Positions 13,610 through 22,017 of a stretch of DNA of 64,000 nucleotides are shown here, one piece after another. The first letter of the stretch is position 1. Each line of letters starts with the position of its first letter. Source of the DNA: Drosophila pseudoobscura (taxonomy: Eukaryota; Arthropoda; Insecta; Diptera; Drosophilidae); assembly GCF_009870125.1 (NCBI RefSeq), contig NC_046683.1, positions 50,483,869 through 50,547,868 on the forward strand, in the 5' to 3' direction. The notes beneath the pieces were generated by a model that saw only the letters and a program-made list of their open reading frames with translations, did not search any database and was not told where the DNA came from. Made by a program: the position numbers and the translations under genes.

Positions 13610-14353
13610 CTATCCGCGGACCAGCTCGAATCGAGTCTGCGACTCTTTGAACTGCAGGCGCTTGCGTTGCTGGACATGCGCTTCGCTGAGGAATAATGTG
13701 GCCGCCACCAGGGTCAGCACGGAGCCCACACAGGCCAGGATGAAGGACCAGCCGAACCAGTTGTTGGCATGCTCCGGCATCCAGCCATTCCGATTGCCAA
13801 AGCCGGCAAACACAATGACGGCAATGGCTGCACAGACGCCAGCGCCGAGCAGAACATAGCCCACCGATCGGATCAGTGTGATGAAGTGCTTCTGGTCGGG
13901 TCCGGCGCAAAGGAAGAACACCAGCACCCCAATGGCACTGAGCAGCATGCCAATGAAGGCGAGTGTGTAGAAGAACTGTGTGGCAATCATGAAGGCTGGC
14001 AGCAGGAATCCACGTATCTCGTCGTAGCCCGTGGTAAATGGGTCATAGACCCAGCGACAGCCCACAAAGAACCGTCGCTGGCTGTCGTCGTTGACATCCG
14101 GCAGGGAACGGAAGCAGTGCACCCACAGGCCCAGGCGATCCAGCTTGGCGCCCGTAATGCGGTAATCGCTGACCAGCCAACTGGGCGTGGCGAAGGCAAT
14201 GGCGATGAAGGCGAACGCAAAGATGAAGACGCCAACGCCACAGCTGCCGGAGAGGGTGCGTCGCTTCATGTTCACGGTGGGCTGTTGATGGTGTAGGTGG
14301 GTGGGCAGATGCTCCTGGGAATCCTCGCGTGCAAAATGAGACGACTTTTGCAT
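13610..14353 (-). CDS. sinu: Sinuous, claudin-family septate junction protein
   Basis: A single coding exon of 247 residues. It is a four-pass protein of the PMP22/claudin family: membrane segments near 38-58, 115-142, 158-184 and 199-222, and a first extracellular loop with the claudin signature G-L-W (75-77), Cys80 and Cys99. In flies sinuous is a core septate-junction component needed for the epithelial barrier and tracheal tube size control. Orthology is inferred from the family and from adjacency to the CG10622 gene, since sinu is CG10624 as I recall. Met1 has A at -3, but Met29 (start 14269) has an equally good context, so the first 28 residues may be untranslated. The 5' flank carries twin DRE sites. 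A splice donor follows directly after the stop. Confidence 0.85.
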   Translation of the reverse strand: MQKSSHFAREDSQEHLPTHLHHQQPTVNMKRRTLSGSCGVGVFIFAFAFIAIAFATPSWLVSDYRITGAKLDRLGLWVHCFRSLPDVNDDSQRRFFVGCRWVYDPFTTGYDEIRGFLLPAFMIATQFFYTLAFIGMLLSAIGVLVFFLCAGPDQKHFITLIRSVGYVLLGAGVCAAIAVIVFAGFGNRNGWMPEHANNWFGWSFILACVGSVLTLVAATLFLSEAHVQQRKRLQFKESQTRFELVRG

Positions 14354-14457
14354 TCTTTGTATGGGAATTTTGTATTATTTTCTCTGATTTCGATGGAATG
14401 TTTGTTTGTTGGGCTTTGGGTGTGGACTAGGGATGGTATGTTGACAATATATTCATA

Positions 14458-14471
14458 TATCGATATCGATA
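14458..14471. promoter_or_regulatory. two overlapping DRE sites upstream of sinuous
   Basis: TATCGATATCGATA contains two overlapping copies of TATCGATA, the DNA replication-related element bound by DREF, about 105 bases upstream of the first sinuous ATG. A motif-7-like GCAGGGCTGCC follows at once. This points to a TATA-less promoter, as known for DRE genes. Confidence 0.7.
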
Positions 14472-14770
14472 AAGCAGGGCTGCCATCTGAAACTCTGTTA
14501 ACATGTGCGCTTAACAGCACACTTTTCGCACTCAACTAAATGTAAATGGAATATTTGGTAAAAAGTTTTGGAAAGATCTTCAAATATATAAAAGTTGGTC
14601 TCTCTCTCCTTCCCCCCCTACGACTCGTCTTTTACACGACGCACTAATTTTTGTAAAATAAAAACATAATCTGGGTTATATTCTTCGTTATAAAACTTAA
14701 AACTAGAAGGCCTGTCCAATGTAAATGCTAAATGTGCGTCTGGAAGACATAAATCGCGCCATCCTTATCT

Positions 14771-16290
14771 CTAATTCAAGGCAGCCACCGACTTTTGAGC
14801 GGCATCATCCAGATCACTGGCCGTCTGAATGGGCAGTCCCGAGTTCTTCAGGATCTCGCGGGCCTTCTCCACATTCGTGCCCTCCAGCCGGACCACCAGA
14901 GGCACGTTCAGCTTCAGCTTCTTGGAGGCAGCCACAATGCCATTGGCAATGGTGGCACAGTTGACGATGCCTCCAAAGACATTCACCAGAATGCCCTTCA
15001 CTTTCGGATCGGCCGTGAGGATCTCGAAGGCCTTGGCCACCTGGGCCTCGTTGACGCCGCCGCCAACGTCTAAGAAGTTGGCCGGTGAGCCGCCATTCAG
15101 CTGGATGATGTCCATGGTGGCCATGGCCAGGCCGGCGCCATTCACCAGGCAGCCAATGTTGCCGTCCATTGCCACATAGTTGAGGTTGTACTTGGCCGCC
15201 TCGACCTCACGGGGATCGGCCTCCTCCTCGGTGATGTCCATGGCGAAGATATCCTTCTGCCGGAACTGGGCATTGTCGTCAAAGTTCAGCTTGGCATCCA
15301 CCGAGATGACCTCGCCCTTGTCCGTCTCCGCCAGTGGATTGATCTCAATCTGCACGGCATCCACGGCCTTGAAGAGAGTGTACAGCTTCTGGATCTCCTC
15401 GGCGCAACGCTGGACAGTGTCGCCCTTGAACTCCAGGAATTTGGCCACCTTGATGAGCGTGGCCTCTGGTATGGGCTTGCCAATGTCCAGCGGAACAGTC
15501 AGAAGCTTCTCGGGCGTCTCCTCGGCCACGGCCTCAATGTCCATGCCCCCAGCGGGCGAGGCAATCAGCACGGGTCCGTTGTGCTCGCGGTCCAGCAAGA
15601 TGCAGAGATAAGTCTCCCGTGTGATGTTCACGCTGCGAGCGACCATCACTTTGTTGACCAGAATTCCCGATTTCGGGGTCTGTTTGGTTATCAGTCGGTG
15701 GCCGATCATCTGTTTGCTCAGCGAAAGCACATCGCTCTTGCTGCCAAAACGAAACAATTGCGAATACGTAGAGAGGAAAAAGGTCAATTAATCGTGTTAT
15801 CTGTCTGGTGCTGCCGCTGTGGCCGCTTCTATATCTTACTTTGAGGTTATGTGGACGCCTCCCTTGAAGCCATTGTCGAATGTTCCCTTGCCACGGCCGC
15901 CGGCCAGTATCTGCGCCTTCACCACATACTCGGGACACTCTGGACGTGACAATTAACATCAATTAAAGCAGTGATTACATAAACTCTGACCGGTTCTTGC
16001 CGCTTACCGAAAGTCTTGACAATCTCTGCATCGGAATTGGAGTTATCCAAGACCTTGAATTGTTGGATGGCCACGCCGTACTTCTGGAGCAGGTCCTTGC
16101 TCTGGAACTCCAAAAGATTCAGCTGACGGACCTGCTGCTGCAGCAACAACGGGTTCTACATCGGGGGATAAACAAAGAAGACAAAGGTCAACTCTCTTTT
16201 TCTTTGCGGCTGTAACAGATGTTGGGGCGCCGGGGAAACCTTATGAACGAGCTGGCGTGTGCAGGCGGCTGCTTTCATCAGGAACGACAT
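14771..16290 (-). CDS. ScsbetaG: Succinyl-CoA synthetase beta subunit, GDP-forming, mitochondrial
   Basis: Four coding exons: 16290-16240, 16155-16008, 15939-15840 and 15740-14771. They join in frame to 422 residues. The enzyme converts succinyl-CoA to succinate in the TCA cycle with substrate-level phosphorylation, paired with the shared alpha subunit. The N-terminus ([17 protein letters not shown]) is basic with no acidic residues, as in a mitochondrial presequence. The ATP-grasp region includes [11 protein letters not shown] and [17 protein letters not shown]. The C-terminal CoA-ligase region includes [40 protein letters not shown] and VRLEGTNV. The match is closer to vertebrate SUCLG2 (GDP-specific) than to SUCLA2. 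I take it as CG10622. It is divergent from Sras across about 306 bp. Confidence 0.93.
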
Positions 16291-16596
16291 GTTGGCTGCA
16301 CTTGAGAGGCACTCGCTGTGACGGATAATTGAATTCAATTTATTTTTATGGCGCAGCGCACTTTATTGCTGAATATTTTATGCCCCGATTGTTTAAATAA
16401 CGTCGCCGCCACCGCCACCGCCGTTTGCTTATCACACAAGTGCGCGAGGCTGCCAGATCGCGGAACTCTGCTGTTACCGCAACAGAACACTGTTAACATT
16501 TATCCAGTGCAGCCCTGGTCGTGGAACAGCTGTTTTTGTGTACTTTTTTCACGTTTTCTCTGTGGGAACAGAGTATGACGAATAAACCGTATTTAT
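16291..16596. promoter_or_regulatory. bidirectional promoter region, ScsbetaG / Sras
   Basis: The 306 bases between two divergent start codons. No TATA box was found on either strand. It holds GCAGCCCTGG near 16508 and GGCTGCCAG near 16449 (motif-7-like), several AACA/GTTAAC steps and an AACAGCTG E-box near 16527. The arrangement suits two broadly expressed genes sharing an open promoter. Transcription start sites are not resolvable from sequence. Confidence 0.5.
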
Positions 16597-17578
16597 ATGA
16601 TTAACGCGAGCGAGATGGTAGCCAAAGCCACAGTACAGCCTGTGCTGGAAGTCCTCCCCAGCCAGGACCCACTGCCGCAGATACCCATCATCACCTCAGT
16701 GACATGCTGCTTCGTTTTGTCCCTGCTCTATGTGGGCAGCCTCTACGTGTGGAACACGAAACACAATCGGGACCATCCGGCGACCATTAAGCGGCGCTTC
16801 ACCAGCGTCTCGGTGGTGATGATCTTCGCCCCGTTCTTTGTGTGGTACTTCTCGTCGCCGGAGCTGCTCAGCAGCGAGCCCTTTGCGAAGTTGCTCGGCT
16901 TTCGCTGGGAGGGATTGTGGCAGGCTGTGGTGATTCCCTATGGCCTGACAATGCTGCTGTTCGCGGGACCCATCTTTGTCAACTGCCAGAACGAATCGAT
17001 TGGATCCTACTTTGGTATGTTCTGGGAAACCTGCTGAAACCATTCCGGATTGACCTTTGCGGCTCTATCATTTAGATCTGGACTACTGGCGCGGTTGCAT
17101 CCACAACATCATGTGGGTGCGCAATCATGTGATGGCACCGCTCAGCGAGGAGTTTGTGTTCCGGGCCTGCATGATGCCGCTGATCCTGCAGAGCTTTTCG
17201 CCCATGACGGCTGTCTTTATAACGCCCCTCTTCTTTGGCGTCGCCCATCTGCATCACATCGCCGAGCGACTGAGCCTGGGCGTGGAGCTGAGCACCGCCC
17301 TGCTGATCGGTTTGTTCCAGTTCATCTACACCACCCTCTTCGGCTTCTATTCGGCGTTTCTGTTTGCTCGCACTGGCCATATAGTGGCGCCGTTCGTCGT
17401 CCATGCGTTTTGCAATCACATGGGTCTGCCGGACTTGCAGGATCTCTGGCAGCAGGATATGTGGCGGCGAGTACTGGCCATCGTTCTGTATGTAGCTGGC
17501 CTGGCGGGATGGATCCTACTGCTGCCGATAGCCACCAGTCCATCCGTCTATGGGAACACGCTCTACTGGAATGTGTAG
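16597..17578 (+). CDS. Sras: CAAX prenyl protease 2 (Rce1 family), Severas
   Basis: Two coding exons, 16597-17014 and 17076-17578, with a 61-nt intron; 306 residues. This ER membrane protease removes the last three residues (aaX) from prenylated CAAX proteins such as Ras and lamins. The Abi/CPBP catalytic motifs are present: EEFVFR (Glu164, Glu165, Arg169), FGVAH (Phe193 to His197) and HAFCN (His249, Asn253). About seven hydrophobic segments span the chain. The first ATG (16597) has a poor context and the second (16615, Met7) a strong one (G at -3 and +4), so translation may begin at Met7. The symbol rests on Sras being the single fly Rce1 gene (CG4852), which fits the neighbouring bc10 (CG4867). 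Confidence 0.92.
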
Positions 17579-17766
17579 AAATATTGTCGTGTTTATAGCT
17601 AAATTATTTTGTGTTTTCTGACTGTGGCCATAGTATGACACGCTCATCTGTACTTATGTATCATGTTTAGATATTAATTGCATATCAAACCAAATGCTGA
17701 CTGCATCCATTGCACCCATTATATATAAACATGTATATCAGCAAGTCTTCCGTGCAATTTAAACAA

Positions 17767-17772
17767 ATTAAA
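17767..17772 (+). terminator. poly(A) signal of Sras (ATTAAA)
   Basis: The common variant ATTAAA about 190 bases after the Sras stop. The 17579-18189 interval holds no other gene and is AT-rich. Confidence 0.5.
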
Positions 17773-18189
17773 AGTATGTATAAATCAAAAGAATATTCAA
17801 ATTTGTGCGCCCTCGACAGCCCTGGTTTATAGGAGTTGCGAGAAAACGCAACGGATATAGGATTGTGGACAGGCTCTCATGAATGCAGAAACTAGCCCGT
17901 CTCTGTTTAAAAGGTATTTCCACGATATTTTATTCAAAAATATTCAAATGGCCATACGCCGGTTGCAAAGCAACAAGTCTTTAAATGACGTGACTGTTTT
18001 TTGTTGAACTTTTTTGTTTAAACCTTGTTTTAGCTAACAAATAATAAATGGGGGTACTTAAAAGTAGTTAATCTTGTAGAAAATTAATTAATCAAAAGGA
18101 TAAAATTATGTGGGCAGGGCTGAGAGATCTATCTAGCCAGTAAGATTCGACGGAATATCAAAAACAAGGAATATGTATAATAGAACTAG

Positions 18190-18286
18190 AATTCGTCAGT
18201 ATATTGACGGTATATTTCAAAATTGAGATGGTATATTTCCGGGGGGTCGGACGGTATTTTTTATCTATAAAGCCGCTGTCACACTG
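18190..18286 (+). promoter_or_regulatory. motif 6 / motif 1 promoter cassette, copy A (bc10)
   Basis: It begins AATTCGTCAGTATATT, has three GGTAT(A)TTT-type elements (Ohler motif 6), a GGGTCGGAC step, TATCTATAAA, and ends CTGTCACACTG, one mismatch from Ohler motif 1 (YGGTCACACTR, the M1BP site). The whole segment aligns with 40853-40958. It faces bc10 and lies about 400 bases upstream of its ATG, with a 5' untranslated intron between, so it is the likely core promoter. Confidence 0.75.
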
Positions 18287-18451
18287 CCACACAATGTTTA
18301 GAGAATTCAAGCAAATATGCGATAAAAAAAAGAAACGCACAGAATACGAGCGACTTAATTAGCCAACAACGCAGGACGAACACGGAGTGCAACCCAAGGA
18401 TAGGCGAGCAGACACCTGGAGAGAATCCGCGAGAGAGAGAGAGAGAGTTCT

Positions 18452-18578
18452 GTAAGTCGTGTGCTGCTGCTGCTGCTGACGTCTCGGGTAGCTTGTGCCC
18501 ATGACAACCAGTCGAGATAGTAATTATAGAACGTTTAACTAAGCCTCGCCTCCTTTTCTTTCATGCAACGCGTTGCAG
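18452..18578 (+). other. bc10: intron in the bc10 5' untranslated region
   Basis: Donor GTAAGTCG follows a purine-rich leader. The acceptor CGCGTTGCAG comes 127 nt later behind a CTTTTCTTTC tract. The first ATG-proximal coding exon then runs on to the bc10 start at 18690. Inferred from splice consensus only. Confidence 0.55.
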
Positions 18579-18689
18579 CCACGTCAACGCTTCTGGCCGG
18601 GAACACTTATCTACGCACCCAGACACGGGAATCACGTTACGGAACGGAAGGGAAGGGACACGCACACACTCCTCCATACACGATACACG

Positions 18690-18929
18690 ATGTATTGCCT
18701 GCAATGCCTGCTGCCGGTGCTCCTCATACCAAAGCCCACAAATCCAGCGCTGATGGAGACGCACGTGATGTTCATAGTGCTCTATCTGGTGGGATTCTTT
18801 CTGGAGCGAAAGCCCTGCACCATCTGCAGCGTGGTGTTTCTCACCGCCGTCTCCCTGATCTGCTACAGCGGCGTGGGCAACTGCATCTTCTGGGGCAACT
18901 GTGAGGGGCATCAGTGTGAGAATGGCTAG
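18690..18929 (+). CDS. bc10: BLCAP homologue bc10, small two-pass membrane protein
   Basis: A 79-residue protein in one exon, close in length to vertebrate BLCAP (87). The first 20 residues are nearly identical to the human protein ([19 protein letters not shown]), and the core [10 protein letters not shown] is also conserved. There are two hydrophobic segments (about 5-13 and 25-36) and a third (about 44-57) rich in Ile, Cys and Leu. BLCAP is a growth-restraining protein in vertebrates; its molecular role is not established. The start at 18690 is fixed by conservation. The frame is open upstream to 18573, but that part is interrupted by the acceptor at 18578 and has no ATG. I recall bc10 as CG4867. 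Confidence 0.93.
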   Translation: MYCLQCLLPVLLIPKPTNPALMETHVMFIVLYLVGFFLERKPCTICSVVFLTAVSLICYSGVGNCIFWGNCEGHQCENG

Positions 18930-19865
18930 AGAAGATCGACAAGCCCAAAGCCAGATCGTAGCGGTGGCAGTAGTAGTAGGCAACGAATTGGAATTGGCGT
19001 GGAGTGCAAGAGGAGTAGGAGGAGTGCTAATCATAATAATAATTATTATAACATGAAATTACGTTCGCGTTGTTACAGCTTTACACATCCTAACGAAAAA
19101 GAAACGATATATAGGAGACGGAGAAGGGAGTTAGAGAGAGGATAATTTGCACAAAAATACAAACTGAAAAATCGGTGATACAAGAGTGAGTGAGTCCGAC
19201 CAGGCGGTGTAGAGAAGGAGTATAGAATGTTGTTCTTTGTGTGTGTTTTTATTTAAATTCCAAACATTGCTCCCCAACTGTTGAGCCCCCACCACCAAGA
19301 AACATCTGTCATTCTTTAAGTGTTAGTCATTTGCGAAACAAAAAAATTGTATTTGTTTTTAAGGCTTAGACGAAACGAATTTGATTTCGAAAGGTTTTAC
19401 CAATAGCGCTACAAAAACGTATTGTACATCACGTAACCCGCCCCATCCCCCCCCCCACTCGTCAATGCAACTTAAAATTAGTCATACACACTATATATAC
19501 ATATATACACTTAAAGCTAATTATACAAAAAACAAGGATAATTGTAAAGATAGTACTGGTATGAGCCAAAGGAAGCTGCTACTGACATCGGTTGTTCGTT
19601 CCCCCTGTTGCCCCCCGTCGTGTGTGCACATGCAAATTGTATATAAACATACGGATATATCTTACACACTGATTATTATATATGTATACTATATATAACT
19701 GATAAATATATATATGTATGTATGTATATTCTTAACTGATTAACAAAACAACAAAAAGTATGTAAAAAAAAATATTGTTCGATTTTTGCGAATTTGTATG
19801 ATTTTGAGCCGCGAATGAAAACAGAAAGCAAGTCTAGAAACATAGAAAATAAAATATATAAATGA
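18930..19865 (+). other. bc10: bc10 3' untranslated region
   Basis: An AT-rich tail of about 0.9 kb reaching the AATAAA at 19848-19853. It includes one Pumilio-type TGTATATA near 19638. No coding frame is supported. Confidence 0.55.
19848..19853 (+). terminator. poly(A) signal of bc10 (AATAAA)
   Basis: Canonical AATAAA in an A-rich context, followed by T-rich sequence. It is the first canonical signal after the bc10 stop. Confidence 0.6.
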
Positions 19866-21860
19866 TGCTATTAGTTTTTTAAGTATTTTGTCCACAATAG
19901 TACATTGTGGGAGTCTACAAGAGGCACTCCGGGATGGGTTCGGATGCTCGATGAGAAATTGTGAACCTTTTAAAAAAAATGTATCAAAAGTTGATTACTA
20001 CTGGAGCTCAGAAACCTTACTGAAGAATCTCAGTTTCCAGCTCTTTTCTATGTTAATTTCCATCCATAATACTCTATCCGATCAGGGACTAGGAAACTAA
20101 GGAGCTTTGACAGCACAAACCTTATTGCAGAAGATTTATGATATTATCTGAATCCCATAGTTTAAACCTGTTTCTCGTTTATATTTTATTGAAATTCCTT
20201 TTTGTCATCCATAATACGCAGTGTTTCCTTTGTATTTATTAGATGTATTACATTTGTGGTGTAAGTGGATGTGTTTAGCACCCAGAAAGAAGCGTATCGG
20301 ACCTCATTAAGTACATTTATTCTTGATCCGTCTGTTCGACTTGTTGGACGCCTAGCTCTCGGAGACTATAAGAAGCTAGAGCAATCAAATTTTGTTTGTA
20401 GACTCCTGGGATATCACACAAAGAGCGAAATTCTGTGGCAGCCACATCAATCATGCCGATCAGATCGGATTATTATAGCCAGTGAAATTGCAGTCGATTC
20501 GCTACCCCGTCCAAGTGCTTGCTCATTCTCGCGCTCTCTCTCTCTCTCTCACACACACACTCTTCCTCGTGCAATGTGCGCCCCTTGGCGGAGTGGAGCG
20601 ACTGTTGCTAGTTTATAGAGAGAGAGAGAGAGAGAGTGGGACAATTGTAAAGAAAGATGGAAACATATACAATACAGAGTGAAAGCATTAACGTTAGAAC
20701 ATAACTAGAGGTCGTGGTTCCTCTCTTTCTCTCTATGTTTTGCCATATCCCATGACAAGTGCGAGCAAAATGAAAAGATCCTGAAGAGAGAGCGATAGCA
20801 AAAGACAGCATGCATCCGATGCGATACCGATTCCGGCATAAGCCCACACATGTACCATATATAATCTCTGAGTACCGGGTATAAATATAGAGCCGCGCCC
20901 CTTGCCGCGTCTTTAGGCTTCAGTCTTGAGAAGAGACTCCAGAGAAGGCTCAGGAGTATTTCTCCATTCCCCACTGACTTTTAAACTCCCAATTGATTGT
21001 TCTACATTTCTACGGGCGGACATTTTCTTTGAAGAACGTCCAAACCCGAACCAAACTTTTGCAGACCTTGACTCTCGTTTCTGGCTATTCCTAAGGTCAA
21101 AAGAAAAAACCACCAAAATTCCCATTTTGATTTCCAATTATCCACAATTTTATTCGCTTCAAAATGTGTGTATGTGTGTGTTTGGTTGTGTCTATATATA
21201 TATATATGTATATATATTTATGTGTATAAAATGTACAAATTTCTCACATCGTTTTGTTTTTTTTTTGCTGCTTAGTTTTTTTGTTTTTTGGAATTTGATT
21301 AAATCAAGGGATCGGATCAAATCGGATCAGCAACAGATCTCAGCAGACGCTCTTTCTTAATTTACTAAACAACTACACAAGACAATTAATTCATTAAAAA
21401 TACGATAATAATTTATGTACAAAAATTTCCATCGGATTTATTTTTTTTTTTCATGTGTGTGTGTGTGTGTATGCAGTGTTTGTGTGTGGGAAAAACAAAA
21501 CTGTAGACAATTCAAAACAAAAAAAAAAAAGAGTACTGAAAGAAAAACTGCATTGGAAAAACTTTCACAATTTTCATTCATTTCACATTTTGGAGATTCA
21601 CAGGAGATTTGCTTCTTTTTTTTTGGATTTGGATTGTGGAATGTTTGCTTGTTTGTTTGTTAGACACGCAGATACATAAGGATATATCAGATATATCGGA
21701 TATATATAAATCATATATAAAATATACAAATATACGAGGGGGAGACATATAGAAGAAGGCCACAAAAAATATGTTTGGAAAACTCTTTAAATCTTTTCTT
21801 TTGGTTTTTTTTTTCTTTCTTTCTTTTGTTGCTTGCTTGATGTTTTTCTTTACTTTTGGG
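19866..21860. other. intergenic DNA with an orphan GAGA/TATA promoter-like patch
   Basis: No coding exon is supported. Noteworthy elements are a CT/CA repeat at about 20536-20560, a CTCF-like GCGCCCCTTGGCGG at 20578-20591, an AG repeat at about 20616-20636, TATAAATA at 20880-20887 and TCAGTC (Inr) at 20920-20925. The TATA to Inr distance (about 42 bases) is longer than the usual 30, which weakens the promoter reading. The part below 21860 toward 21140 may include longer 3' ends of the minus-strand gene that follows. Confidence 0.4.
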
Positions 21861-21867
21861 GTTTTTT

Positions 21868-21873
21868 TTTATT
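21868..21873 (-). terminator. candidate poly(A) signal of the Msr-110-like gene
   Basis: AATAAA on the minus strand about 145 bases past the predicted stop at 22018. Another lies near 21436, so alternative 3' ends are possible. Confidence 0.4.
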
Positions 21874-22017
21874 GGGGACAGAGGCTGCTACAAATTGAAT
21901 TCGTGGGGGTGGGGGGGTGGTTTGGTTGACTCCTTGGCTCCTCCTTCTACTCCTCCTTGGTTTCTCGTCGAGATTCGATTCGCAGAGCAGCAATCACAGG
22001 CGTGGTCTTCTTGTTAC

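Noticed and set aside
13769-14296. A 175-residue plus-strand open frame opposite sinuous
   Set aside because: Antisense of the claudin exon, with charged low-information sequence and no homology.
18573-18689. A 39-residue N-terminal extension of bc10
   Set aside because: The frame crosses a splice acceptor, and the BLCAP start is fixed by strong conservation.
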